A DNA stretch of 64,000 nt. It comes from Advenella mimigardefordensis DPN7 (GTDB taxonomy: Bacteria; Pseudomonadota; Gammaproteobacteria; Burkholderiales; Burkholderiaceae_B). The number at the start of each line of letters is the position of its first letter. Position 1 is the stretch's first letter. Below, piece by piece: positions 26,750-35,619 of this stretch. Where the stretch lies: the NCBI RefSeq assembly GCF_000521505.1, contig NZ_CP003915.1, positions 4,340,001 through 4,404,000 on the forward strand. Reading direction: 5' to 3'. The notes under the pieces were generated by a model. It had not been told where the DNA came from and made no database searches. It was given only the letters and a program-made list of their open reading frames with translations. The position numbers and the translations under genes are program-made.

Positions 26750-28132
26750 TCAGAACGATCCGAACACAGTACCCAGCGTGATCACCACGGCCACAGAGAT
26801 AAGCGGCGCCACGATCGTCACGGCGGCAATGTTCAGATAGGACTGGCGATGAGTCAGGCCGCAAATAGCCAGCAGCGTGATAATCGCGCCGCAGTGTGGC
26901 AGTGTATCAAACCCGCCGGCCGACATGACCGCGACGCGGTGCAGCAGTTCCGGGCTGATGCCACTTTCCTGAGCCAGGCGCAGGTAGTCTGCCCCCAGTG
27001 TTTGCAGAGCAATACTCAGACCGCCCGATGAGGAGCCGGTGATACCCGCCAGCGAGGTCATGGCAATACTCTCGGAAATCAGCGGATTGCCAGGCGCGAC
27101 GCCCAGTACAAACTCCTTGATAATCGCAAAACCGGCCAGACTGGCGATCACGGCACCATAACCCACTTCCGATGCGGTATTGAAGATAGGCAACATGGAG
27201 CCATAGGCGCCCTTGTTGATGGTCTCTTTCAGGTTGGTCCAGTGACGCAAGCGGGCAATAATAAGCCACAGGCACGACACAACAAGTGAAATAATAATGG
27301 CCCACAGCCCGAGCGCGCCTTTCACATTCAGCGACGGGAAGTTATCCTTAAGGTAAGTTACGTCCATGCCCTCGAAAATCCCGTAGGTAAACAGGGCATT
27401 GATGCCAATCACCAGGATCAGCGGAATAATGCTGGCGACAAATGAAATATTGTGGTCTGTACTGATTACCTCGGTAGCGACGCCATCGTTATGATCGCCG
27501 TAGCCTTCACCGGCAGCCTTGGCCTTGCGGGCGCGACTCAAAAGCCACAGCATACCCAGCCCGAACATAATCACACCACCAATGATACCCAGGCCAGGCG
27601 CGGCAAATGCGTTGGTGCCGTAATAAGGGATTGGAATGGTGTTCTGGATGGCCGGCGTACCCGGCAGCGCTGTCATGGTGAAGGTAAAGGCACCCAGGGC
27701 GATGGCGGCCGGCACCAGGCGTTTAGGGATATCGGCCATGTAGAACATGACTTTTGAAATAGGATAAATGGCAAAAGCGACGACGAACAGCGAGACACCG
27801 CCGTAAGTAAGAATGCCGCAGGCCAGCACCACGGTCAGAATGGCGTGGCGGGGGCCAAGTACCCGCATGATCCAGTTGGCGATGGACGCCGCTGCGCCAG
27901 AATCAGCCATAAGCTGGCCAAACAGCGCGCCCAGCAGGAAGACCGGGAAGAACTGCAGCAGGTATTTACCCAGCGCCGGCATGAACGTTTCGGTGTAAAT
28001 GGGCAGCAACTGGGCAACATCACCAGAGAGCAGAACAGCCAGCGCAGCCAGCAGTGGCGCCAGGATCAGAACAGAATAACCCCGGTACGCCAGATACATC
28101 AGCAGAACCAGAGATATCACAATTGACATCAT
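26750..28132 (-). CDS. GntP family permease (gluconate/hydroxy-acid:H+ symporter type)
   Basis: A 460-residue transporter with about 12 hydrophobic segments. Typical family parts are ILAPLLAALAVLLSG, FFPVFLLGALFGQLM, YGGVSLFVVAFAIYP, TMTALPGTPAIQNTIP and the late GFDTLPHCGAI. I start at the ATG at 28132; the frame runs 34 codons further upstream, but that part is polar and unlike the family, and AAGGGGA stands before the chosen ATG. GntP members take up gluconate, glycerate, serine or similar compounds; the exact one cannot be read from sequence. It shares its direction with the HTH gene upstream. Confidence 0.85.
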   Translation of the reverse strand: MMSIVISLVLLMYLAYRGYSVLILAPLLAALAVLLSGDVAQLLPIYTETFMPALGKYLLQFFPVFLLGALFGQLMADSGAAASIANWIMRVLGPRHAILTVVLACGILTYGGVSLFVVAFAIYPISKVMFYMADIPKRLVPAAIALGAFTFTMTALPGTPAIQNTIPIPYYGTNAFAAPGLGIIGGVIMFGLGMLWLLSRARKAKAAGEGYGDHNDGVATEVISTDHNISFVASIIPLILVIGINALFTYGIFEGMDVTYLKDNFPSLNVKGALGLWAIIISLVVSCLWLIIARLRHWTNLKETINKGAYGSMLPIFNTASEVGYGAVIASLAGFAIIKEFVLGVAPGNPLISESIAMTSLAGITGSSSGGLSIALQTLGADYLRLAQESGISPELLHRVAVMSAGGFDTLPHCGAIITLLAICGLTHRQSYLNIAAVTIVAPLISVAVVITLGTVFGSF

Positions 28133-28397
28133 GCTTAACAAAATAATCCCCTTAGAGAACAGCAAACGATGGCCGTTTTTGGGGAACGGGAACAACACCC
28201 GCAGCTGCGGTTTTGCCGGTACCCAATCAGCCATGAATTAGTTGATTTTTCCAGTACATTGGAAGAGTGGCTGTCATTATAGGGATTGAATGTTGCAGGC
28301 GTGGGCAAGGGTTAACCAGATTAGCGTTATCCCTAGGTTTTAGTCGAATTCAATTGAAATTTCCGACTGCATTCAGAAAACCCGCAAAACAGCTTGC

Positions 28398-28736
28398 CTA
28401 GAAGTCATCCTTTAGTGCCGTTCTCGAGGAGCGAACGGCGCGCGGCAGGAGGGAAAGAATTTTGTGCGCATTTGCCAGGTGCAGTGCCAGCGCGGGTTGG
28501 TCTGCTGAAAACAGAGGCACACCGACAATCGTGGCCAGTTCAAACACTGCCCCGATCGCGCAGCCCATATCCCCCTCTTCGGCCCGATAGACCAGCCCAC
28601 GAGATACACCAGCACGTTCTGCCAGTTGCTCTACGGTGAGCTGACGCTCAATCCGTGCATTGCGAATGAGCAGACCGAATAGTTGAGCGGCGTCGCGACT
28701 ATAACGGGAATATGAACGGGTAGGTGGTTTGGCCAT
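28398..28736 (-). CDS. Xre-family HTH transcriptional regulator
   Basis: A 112-residue protein with a classical Xre/Cro helix-turn-helix at about residues 22-75 (LTVEQLAERAGVSRGLVYRAEEG). The sequence resembles HipB-like antitoxins and stand-alone regulators, but no HipA-like kinase is encoded beside it. Downstream is a GntP permease and upstream a palindromic array (28838-28874), so autoregulation and control of gntP are plausible. AAGAAAG precedes the ATG. Confidence 0.8.
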   Translation of the reverse strand: MAKPPTRSYSRYSRDAAQLFGLLIRNARIERQLTVEQLAERAGVSRGLVYRAEEGDMGCAIGAVFELATIVGVPLFSADQPALALHLANAHKILSLLPRAVRSSRTALKDDF

Positions 28737-28837
28737 GATGATCTTTCTTTATTCCATTAATAGGGCGGATAGAGCCTTAACGACCTATTTATAGAACATA
28801 ATAAACTTGCAACAGCTCCAGCGCAAGGAAAAGTTCC

Positions 28838-28874
28838 ATTAATGACGCATAAAGCAGCAATATGCATCATTAAT
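28838..28874. promoter_or_regulatory. Long inverted repeat upstream of the HTH gene, candidate operator
   Basis: ATTAATGACGCATA (28838-28851) and TATGCATCATTAAT (28861-28874) form arms that match at 13 of 14 positions, with a 9-base spacer. The core CCATTAAT recurs at 28754-28761, closer to the HTH start. This looks like a set of operators for the regulator at 28398-28736. Confidence 0.55.
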
Positions 28875-28919
28875 AGAACAAAAATACTATATCTGGTGTT
28901 TACGATGCCAGAGCCCGGT

Positions 28920-30638
28920 TTATTGACGGACACACTCAAACGACGCAGCGAGATTCACGTCGCCACTGCCCGCATATCTGGGCCAGGCCGGATATTCACA
29001 CAGCGGACGGGTCCTGCCGGGCACGCCCGCGGTGTCTGCCACCACTTGGGGCCCGGGTTCAACGCCCTTCTCTACCCAGTTCTCCAGCGCACCCAGGGAA
29101 TCCCAGCTGGCATTGAATACCGTGCTTACAGCATGACCATACCCGGGAATTTCGTAGTACCGCAGGAATTGGTCGGCATTCTGTTTACCCATGGTGGCAC
29201 GCACTCGTCTGACATAGTCTTCGGTGGCCCGCGTAGGCACCAGACCATCGGCAATGCCATGGGCAATGAGCAGTTTGCCGCCATGATCGGCAAAGGCAGA
29301 CAGGTTCGTCTTATTGATGTCCTGCAGTCGCGTGAGTTCATTGATGCGCTTGCGCCATGTGCCCGGCTGGGTCGGATCCAGCGACAAGCTGTTGTAGGCA
29401 GGGTCCTGCGTGATGAAGTACTTCACCCATTGGTCCCAGAAGCCGGCATGGTAAGGCACGCTCTGGCTGCCTGCCGGATTGGGCGGCATGGGATAGGCCG
29501 GCGCAATCGAACCCAGATTCAGGTAATTGACGGTGGCCTGTAGCTTGCTGTCGCCGGCCGGACGCCCCAGGTCGACACCCCAGGTGTTGAAACCGGCATG
29601 ACGCACTTCACCGCTGCCGACCGGCGGTTTGAATACGATATCCGATGCAAATACTTTCATTGCCCCGATCTGTGCGTCCGACAGGCATTGGTTACCCGTG
29701 TCCTGGCCGTTTTCGCAGCGCAAGGGGCGTCCGTCCACCGTGGCCGTCGCAGGATCAAAAATCCGGTTACATTGGCGCTGGTTGCTGATTAATCCGTCCT
29801 TCACGCCATCGAGCTCGTCGCATGCCTGCATACCGGCCTTATACAGAGCGTCTCGCTTTTGCAGATTGGGATAGGCGCCGGGCTGGGCCAGTGCACGGGT
29901 GATGCGGCCAAATTGCAGATCCAGCGAGGCGGCGGCAAAAGCAGGATAAAGCGCAATGACGCCATTGAAATCATCTGGCCACTTCTGGATTACAGCGAGC
30001 GCTTCACGACCACCGGTGGACCCACCGGCGAAATATTTCACTTGTGAGCGCTTGCCATAATGGCCGGTAATCAGGTACTGAGCCGTATCGTGGGTTTTCT
30101 TGAGTGCTTCGTAGGCAAAGTTTTTCAGCGCCTCCTGGTTGAGGGCAAACTTGCCGGGATTGGCCGGGTCGTCGGCCAGCTGATGGCCGGAGTCACTGCC
30201 GTAGGTGGCATAACCAAGTCCGATGGGATCGGGTTTGTCCACTGGCCCGGCCGGCAAAAGATCGGTGGTTTTGGCGGGCACACCGTTATAGCCACCGCCG
30301 CCAATCATCAACGACTTGCCATTCCAGTGTGCGGGCAGATTCAGCTGAAACTTGATGGCCGGTGCCTGAGGATCTACCGGCGCAATGTCGCCCAGCACCT
30401 TGCAATAGCCCTCGTGGGTTTTGGGGGCGGTAGCGACCGGCGGCTGGTATTGCGTTGCCGTGACCGTTGCACCGCGCGTGGCCAGGCCGATGGAGGCAGC
30501 CGGGACGGTGGCGCCGTTGAGCTCGCTACAGGAACGGGCTGCCTGATTGCTCTGCCCGGTTGCTGCGCAACCTGCGACAATCGCCAAACTGCAAGCGGCA
30601 CCCAGTATGGTGACAAAACGTGAAGACACAGCCAGCAT
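28920..30638 (-). CDS. Tannase/feruloyl esterase family lipoprotein
   Basis: The signal peptide ends in a lipobox (VAGC, Cys about residue 23), so the protein is anchored in a membrane. The catalytic serine lies in FAGGSTGGREAL (Ser about 207), the form of the G-x-S-x-G elbow typical of tannases and feruloyl/MHET-type esterases. The late histidine is in IPGYGHAVS and the Asp in AHGIADGLVPTRATEDY. There are several cysteines that may form disulfides, including the pair CDELDG and CSELNG that joins the active site in this family. At 572 residues the length is normal. It hydrolyses aromatic esters; the natural substrate is unknown. GGAGAGATC precedes the ATG. Confidence 0.88.
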   Translation of the reverse strand: MLAVSSRFVTILGAACSLAIVAGCAATGQSNQAARSCSELNGATVPAASIGLATRGATVTATQYQPPVATAPKTHEGYCKVLGDIAPVDPQAPAIKFQLNLPAHWNGKSLMIGGGGYNGVPAKTTDLLPAGPVDKPDPIGLGYATYGSDSGHQLADDPANPGKFALNQEALKNFAYEALKKTHDTAQYLITGHYGKRSQVKYFAGGSTGGREALAVIQKWPDDFNGVIALYPAFAAASLDLQFGRITRALAQPGAYPNLQKRDALYKAGMQACDELDGVKDGLISNQRQCNRIFDPATATVDGRPLRCENGQDTGNQCLSDAQIGAMKVFASDIVFKPPVGSGEVRHAGFNTWGVDLGRPAGDSKLQATVNYLNLGSIAPAYPMPPNPAGSQSVPYHAGFWDQWVKYFITQDPAYNSLSLDPTQPGTWRKRINELTRLQDINKTNLSAFADHGGKLLIAHGIADGLVPTRATEDYVRRVRATMGKQNADQFLRYYEIPGYGHAVSTVFNASWDSLGALENWVEKGVEPGPQVVADTAGVPGRTRPLCEYPAWPRYAGSGDVNLAASFECVRQ

Positions 30639-30847
30639 GATCTCTCCTCTTTCTTGTATTGCATTTGGATTATTTTTTATCAGATACTAAATGCTTTTAA
30701 AGAAAAGGGGAAGGGTTGCGTCGACGTGGTCAGACCCGAGAGCGCGGTACGTCGTGTTTCCTCTCACGTGTTGCGTCCGCAAGGCGTAGCGTTCGCCCCG
30801 AGCAGGCCGATAAACTGCGGTCTGCGGGGGAAACTCTGTTCAATACC

Positions 30848-30875
30848 GCAGGGGCGCAACCCTGTGCGCCCCTGC
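30848..30875. terminator. Strong hairpin after the ABC/flavoenzyme operon
   Basis: A perfect 11-bp stem GCAGGGGCGCA / TGCGCCCCTGC with a 6-base loop lies 25 bases after the stop of the binding-protein gene, which reads leftwards. No clean U-run follows, but the stem is strong and marks the operon end. Confidence 0.6.
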
Positions 30876-30900
30876 TCTGTCTGCTTTGTACTGCCTGTCT

Positions 30901-31962
30901 TTATCGTTCGATCTGCTCTTTCCAGTCGCGATTCAGTTTCGGGCGAACTTTGTTGATGGCATCCCAGTCCATCACAACCACGTGCTTCATATATTTCTCA
31001 AAGTCGCCCAGCAGTTCCTTGTGCTCGGTTTTGGCCGCCACATTTTTGTTGGACGGATACTGCCCGAATTTAAGTGCGCCTTCCTGAGCGGATACCGACA
31101 GCAGGTACGAGGCCAGTTTTTGCGCCAGTTCCGGTTCGCTGTTGTTGGCGATGACGCACTGGGCGACCGCCAGCAACACGGAACCTTCTTTCGGATCCAC
31201 ATATTCCACCGGTAATTTCTTTTCTTTCAGCGAATAGATGGCAGTAGGCGTAAGCGGGAACAGCGCGGCTTCCCCGGTTTGCGTCATCTCCGAAATTTTT
31301 GCTGAACTCGGCACATAGGCAACCACGTTTTTGGCGACCGTGTCTTTGAACTTGGTCAGCGCATCCTGATAGTTGCTGTCGTCGCCGCCATCGATCCGAT
31401 TCAGCATCATGAAGGCGTGCAGGCCGTAGGTGCTGCTGGCGACAGACTGAAAGACCACTTTGCCCTTGTACTTGGGATCGGCCAGGTCTTTCCACGAGGT
31501 GGGCGGCGCCCAGTTGTTTTCCTTGAACAGTTTGGTGTTGTATGCCAGGCCGGTCATGGTCGTGACCACGCCCGCAGCCATGTTTTTGCCAATCAGCGTT
31601 TCAGGATACAACTCGGACAGCGCCTTGTCGTCCTTGATAGGTTCGCACAGCCCCATTTTGGTGGCGCGGTTCATGATGCCATCATCCAGAAACATGATGT
31701 GCATTTGTGGTTTGTCCTTGAACGCCTGCGCCTTTGCCAGCACGTCGGTTGAGGTACCCGGCACCACCACAATTTTCACATTATTGGCTTTTTCAAAAGC
31801 GGGAAAGACATGCTCTTCGAACCCGCGCTGCATATCGCCGCCGTTCATGCCAAGATAAAGCGTTTTCTGTTCCGCGCTCGCGTTTGCGCCTGCCAGCATT
31901 CCGGCCACAGCCAGCATGCAAGCCATAACGGCTGGACGTTTTTTTACTGATACTGATTTCAT
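30901..31962 (-). CDS. Polyamine-type ABC transporter periplasmic binding protein (PotD/PotF family)
   Basis: I start at the ATG at 31962, which has AAAGGAACACAG directly before it. The signal peptide ends ANASA/EQ near residue 30. The mature protein has the family-typical FEKANNVKIVVVPGTSTDVLAK, GLAYNTKLF, PTSWKDLADPKYKGKV (in pieces) and VVFQSVASSTYGL. It belongs to family 1/Pot-type solute receptors for spermidine, putrescine or other amines and opine-like compounds. It is the last gene of the operon with the transporter genes potA-, potB- and potC-like at the other end and three flavoenzyme genes between. It probably delivers the substrate which those enzymes oxidise. Confidence 0.85.
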   Translation of the reverse strand: MKSVSVKKRPAVMACMLAVAGMLAGANASAEQKTLYLGMNGGDMQRGFEEHVFPAFEKANNVKIVVVPGTSTDVLAKAQAFKDKPQMHIMFLDDGIMNRATKMGLCEPIKDDKALSELYPETLIGKNMAAGVVTTMTGLAYNTKLFKENNWAPPTSWKDLADPKYKGKVVFQSVASSTYGLHAFMMLNRIDGGDDSNYQDALTKFKDTVAKNVVAYVPSSAKISEMTQTGEAALFPLTPTAIYSLKEKKLPVEYVDPKEGSVLLAVAQCVIANNSEPELAQKLASYLLSVSAQEGALKFGQYPSNKNVAAKTEHKELLGDFEKYMKHVVVMDWDAINKVRPKLNRDWKEQIER

Positions 31963-31996
31963 CTGTGTTCCTTTTGCCGGCATTCCATGAAGAGAT

Positions 31997-33121
31997 CTAC
32001 AGCTTGCCGGAATCAGCTGTAAATCTGTCTATTCGAAAATCCGCTATCGGGATACGGGTGTTGCCGGTCGCGATCAGTTGCGCCAGCACTTCCCCCGAAG
32101 CAAGGCCTATCTGAAATCCCGCACCGCTATAGCCAAAACCATGAAAAAGACCTGGCGTCTGGCGGCTGGGGCCGAGAAATGGGTTCAGATCGGGCGTTGC
32201 GCCTTCGACGCCGCTCCAGAATCTGATCACATTTGCATGTGCGATTCCTGGAATAAGCCCCGCCAATCTCGTTAGCAACAGGCTTACACTTTCGTGCGAC
32301 GGACGGGCATAACCGGCAGTGAGCGATAGCGCCCGGCTGCCGCCGAAAATAATATTGCCGCGCGCGACCTGCCGGGCATAAATGCCGCCGCCCTGTACGC
32401 CCAACACCACGTTCATGATGGGCGGCAGCGGTTCTGTCACGCCCATCTGCGGATAGATTTCTGTGAGCGGCACCGGCTCGCCGAACATCGCTGCGATATT
32501 AGCTGCCCAGGCGCCTGCTGCATTCACCAGAAAGCGCGACTGAATCCGCTGGTGATCTGCCGTTTCCGACTGAAAATGACGACCGTCATAGTGGCTGTCG
32601 GTGATGCGACAATGTTCCATCAACCTAGTTCCGGCCTGCTGTGCCGCCCAGGAAAGCGCGGGCGATACCAGACGCGGATTGGCATGGCCGTCTGCCGGGC
32701 ATAACGATGCGCCGGCTATGTTCGCCCCTAACCACGGGTAGCGGCTACGCACCTGATCCGGGTCCAGCCATTGCAGATCCAGGCCACAAGACGCGACGCT
32801 GCGGTTGTATGCCTGCAGGCGTTCCATGTCTTGCTCGGTGAACGCGATTTTCAGATGGCCGCAACGAATATATTCACCGTCTATGCCAATCAGTTCGCGC
32901 AGCTGTCCCCACAGTTCATGCGATCGTGCTGCCAGCGGCATTTGCGAGATCGGCCGCCCCTGACGCCTGACACCGCCAAAGTTCACGCCACTGGCCTTGG
33001 TGCCGCTTTGTCCGGCATCGCACAGCACCACCCGCAGGCCCTGTTTTGACAAAAAGTAGGCCGTGCTGGCGCCAATGATGCCTGCACCGATAATCAGTAC
33101 GTCAGCATTCAGGGTTTGCAT
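31997..33121 (-). CDS. FAD-dependent oxidoreductase, DAO type (beta subunit of an amine/opine dehydrogenase)
   Basis: A 374-residue DadA/sarcosine-oxidase-type protein. The FAD-binding motif is IIGAGIIGASTAYFLSKQG (residue 10 on), and the C-terminal conserved part is HGFGYSGAGFQIGLASGEVLAQLI. Its ATG lies 13 bases inside the upstream gene and has GGAGGGG before it. With the neighbouring FAD/BFD protein and the 2Fe-2S protein it forms a set like D-hydroxyproline dehydrogenase or opine oxidase (OoxAB), in which this subunit oxidises the substrate amine and passes electrons on. The true substrate is unknown. Confidence 0.85.
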   Translation of the reverse strand: MQTLNADVLIIGAGIIGASTAYFLSKQGLRVVLCDAGQSGTKASGVNFGGVRRQGRPISQMPLAARSHELWGQLRELIGIDGEYIRCGHLKIAFTEQDMERLQAYNRSVASCGLDLQWLDPDQVRSRYPWLGANIAGASLCPADGHANPRLVSPALSWAAQQAGTRLMEHCRITDSHYDGRHFQSETADHQRIQSRFLVNAAGAWAANIAAMFGEPVPLTEIYPQMGVTEPLPPIMNVVLGVQGGGIYARQVARGNIIFGGSRALSLTAGYARPSHESVSLLLTRLAGLIPGIAHANVIRFWSGVEGATPDLNPFLGPSRQTPGLFHGFGYSGAGFQIGLASGEVLAQLIATGNTRIPIADFRIDRFTADSGKL

Positions 33122-34488
33122 GCCGCCCCTCCTATCGGGATAGGCTTGACGGGCGGTTGATTGCGCAATCGCTCCACGCAGGCAAGGGCAATGCCTTGTT
33201 CATGTGCCAACAGCATGGAGGCCCCCGCCACACACATTCTGCCCTGGCAGCGACCCATGCCTACGCGCGACAGGGCTTTCATTCTGTTCAGACCGGAATG
33301 TGGATCGTCGCGCAGCATCTGGCGAACATCACCCACAAGGATTTCTTCGCAGCGACAAATCATCAGGGCATCGTCGGCCTTATCCAGCCAATGAGCAGGC
33401 GGCGCAAACATACTGTCAATACACTGACGCGTTTTGCGGCCACGGGCAATTTGCCGCGTCAGCTTTGTCACCTGCTTTTTATCACGAGGGATACCCAGGT
33501 CCTGCAACACACTGTAGGCACACTGCCTGCCGGTCAGTTCGGCCATGTCTGCTCCGCCAATGCGCATGCCGTCACCGGCCAGATACACATTGGCGCGGCT
33601 GCTTTGGCCACCAGGCTGCACGATAGGTTGCCAACTGCCATCCTGCTCATCAAACGCAAATTCGCAGCCCAGCAGACTGGCCAACTGATTTTCAGAGCGC
33701 AGGCCGAAGCCACAAGCCAGGGCGTCGCAGGCCAGGGTTTGCATTGCCGCATCGCCTTTTTTTTGCCAGCGAACTGATTCGACCTTTTTCTCACCATCTG
33801 CTGCAAAGGCTGCGACTCCATGCATCAACGGCACACCGTGAGCCCGCAGCCAACCCATGTAATAAACACCCTTTGCCATCAACGTCGCGTCTGCGGCAAA
33901 TGCCCGCAGCCCCTGCCCTGGCGTGGGAAATGGACTGGTATCGAGCACGGCCGCCACCTGCGCGCCGGCCTTGCAATACTGATAGGCAACCAGGTACAAC
34001 AGCGGTCCGGTGCCGGCAAGCACAACGCGCGAACCAATCGCGCAGCCCTGATATTTAAGTGCGATTTGTGCACCGCCCAGCGTGTAAACGCCCGGCAAGG
34101 CCCAGCCCGCAAAAGGCAATACCCGGTCTGTCGCCCCGGTCGCGAGGATGACTTTTTCATACGGGATCGCATCATGCTTGCCATCACGGGTGACATATAA
34201 CTGCCGGGGGTCCGCGTCCCACACCAGCGAGTCAGGCCGATAATCAATCTGATCCGATGCGATCATTTGCCTGGCCGTCTCATGCAGTGCGCTGGCTTTG
34301 CCGTGTTCGAATCCGTAAAGCTGGCGGGCGGTTCTGGCGAAGCCGTCGGGCTGCTGGCGATAGATTTGCCCGCCCGGTTTGGGGGCTTCGTCGATAACGA
34401 TAGGCCGCAGCCCGGCCTGCACCAGCACCTGGGCGGCACGTATGCCTGCAGGGCCTGCTCCCACGATAAGCGGCTGCGGCGCGTTCAC
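33109..34488 (-). CDS. FAD/NAD(P)-binding oxidoreductase with BFD-type 2Fe-2S domain (alpha subunit)
   Basis: I start at the GTG at 34488, which overlaps the upstream stop as GTGA; GGAGCAAAACAG precedes it. The longer frame lies over the upstream gene. Motifs: dinucleotide binding LIVGAGPAGIRAAQVL near the start, a second Rossmann motif VVLAGTGPLLYLVAYQY, and the segment VYLAGDGMRIGGADMAELTG. The C-terminus has a BFD-like 2Fe-2S binding region (ICRCEEI ... GRCQGRMC). It matches the alpha subunit of hydrogen-cyanide-synthase-like and hydroxyproline/opine dehydrogenases (HcnB/OoxA/LhpE). It functions with the 2Fe-2S and DAO subunits next to it. Confidence 0.85.
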   Translation of the reverse strand: MNAPQPLIVGAGPAGIRAAQVLVQAGLRPIVIDEAPKPGGQIYRQQPDGFARTARQLYGFEHGKASALHETARQMIASDQIDYRPDSLVWDADPRQLYVTRDGKHDAIPYEKVILATGATDRVLPFAGWALPGVYTLGGAQIALKYQGCAIGSRVVLAGTGPLLYLVAYQYCKAGAQVAAVLDTSPFPTPGQGLRAFAADATLMAKGVYYMGWLRAHGVPLMHGVAAFAADGEKKVESVRWQKKGDAAMQTLACDALACGFGLRSENQLASLLGCEFAFDEQDGSWQPIVQPGGQSSRANVYLAGDGMRIGGADMAELTGRQCAYSVLQDLGIPRDKKQVTKLTRQIARGRKTRQCIDSMFAPPAHWLDKADDALMICRCEEILVGDVRQMLRDDPHSGLNRMKALSRVGMGRCQGRMCVAGASMLLAHEQGIALACVERLRNQPPVKPIPIGGAACKP

Positions 34489-34775
34489 CTGTTTTGCTCC
34501 GGTATTACAAACCGCATATTTTCCTGCAGCAACGTGGAGCAGGCGCGCACGCGCTGCCCATTTTCCTGCAATACCAGGCAATCCTGGCATGCACCCATCA
34601 GGCAGAAACCGGCGCGCGGCGAGCCGGTGAACTCGGTCAGGCGCAGATGTTCATTGAGGGTAAGCAGCGCAGTCATGACCGTATCACCCATGCGCGCCGA
34701 ACATACGGTACCGTTCACAAAAAAACGGCATGGCTTGCGTTCCTGGTCTACCAGTCGCATAAAGAGTCCGGCCAT
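34485..34775 (-). CDS. 2Fe-2S ferredoxin-like small subunit (gamma subunit)
   Basis: A 96-residue Fer2-like protein with the cluster-binding cysteines in FCLMGACQDCLV and RACST, spaced as in the N-terminal part of sarcosine oxidase alpha and in HcnA/LhpF-type small subunits. I use the ATG at 34775, which has GAAGGG seven bases before it; a GTG six codons upstream is the alternative. It lies directly upstream of, and overlaps, the FAD/BFD subunit. Confidence 0.82.
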   Translation of the reverse strand: MAGLFMRLVDQERKPCRFFVNGTVCSARMGDTVMTALLTLNEHLRLTEFTGSPRAGFCLMGACQDCLVLQENGQRVRACSTLLQENMRFVIPEQNR

Positions 34776-34824
34776 CAGTCTACCCTTCGCCACATAATTG
34801 CATTCGCCATTGCCGCGGCCATGA

Positions 34825-35616
34825 CTACTGCTTTCCGATCAAAATTTTATCCAGCCCATACACGCGATCGAGCACGAACATGGTAACGGCAGTCAGCACG
34901 ATAATGAGCGCCGAGACAGCTGACAGCATCGGGTTGATTGATTCGGTCGCATACATGTACATTTTGACGGGCAGTGTAATGGTGGTGGGCGAGGTCAGGA
35001 AAACAGACATGGTCAGTTCATCAAAGCTGTTGATGAATGCCAGGATCCATCCACCGAAAATGCCAGGCATGATCAACGGAAAGGTAATGCGCCGAAACAC
35101 CGTCCACTTGCCCGCACCCAGCGACTCGGCGGCATGTTCGATACTCTTGTCAAAGCCCACCAGCGAACCCAACACCAGCCGTATCACATATGGCGTAACG
35201 ATGATGACATGCCCCAGGATGAGCCATAACAGGCTGCCGCGCACGCCCAGCATGGCAAACAGGCGCAGCAGGGCGACGCCCATGACCAGACTGGGAATCA
35301 TCAAAGGCGACAGGAACAGGCCATTGACCACATGCCGGAAGCGAAACTGTCCGCGGGCAATGGCAAACGCAGCCGGCAACGCCAGTGCGGCGCTAATGGA
35401 GGCGCTGGCAAAGGCCACCCACAAACTGGTCTGAAATGCCGCAATAAAGCCCGACTCGTTAAAGACGGCCTTAAACCAGCGCAATGAAAAACTGGTGGTT
35501 GGAATAGATAGCACGTCTTGCGGTGTGAAGGCCACCAGGCACACAATGACCAGCGGCGCAAGAATAAAGATCGTGACCAGCGTGTTGAACAACAGCGAGA
35601 GGGGTCCGTTTTTCAT
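34825..35616 (-). CDS. ABC transporter permease, PotC-like
   Basis: A 263-residue membrane protein with six hydrophobic helices. It has the EAA-type loop that docks the ATPase (EHAAESLGAGKWTVFRRITFPLIMPGI, in pieces) and a typical start NTLVTIFILAPLVIV. It is the second permease of the amine-type importer; the other permease gene ends three bases upstream. It belongs to the leftward operon from 37607 to 30901. The ATG follows TAAGCAATGAAAAAC without a perfect ribosome binding site, consistent with coupling to the gene before. Confidence 0.88.
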   Translation of the reverse strand: MKNGPLSLLFNTLVTIFILAPLVIVCLVAFTPQDVLSIPTTSFSLRWFKAVFNESGFIAAFQTSLWVAFASASISAALALPAAFAIARGQFRFRHVVNGLFLSPLMIPSLVMGVALLRLFAMLGVRGSLLWLILGHVIIVTPYVIRLVLGSLVGFDKSIEHAAESLGAGKWTVFRRITFPLIMPGIFGGWILAFINSFDELTMSVFLTSPTTITLPVKMYMYATESINPMLSAVSALIIVLTAVTMFVLDRVYGLDKILIGKQ

Positions 35617-35619
35617 TGC

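Noticed and set aside
33157..33777. Plus-strand ORF of 206 codons
   Set aside because: Shadow of the FAD/BFD oxidoreductase gene on the other strand.
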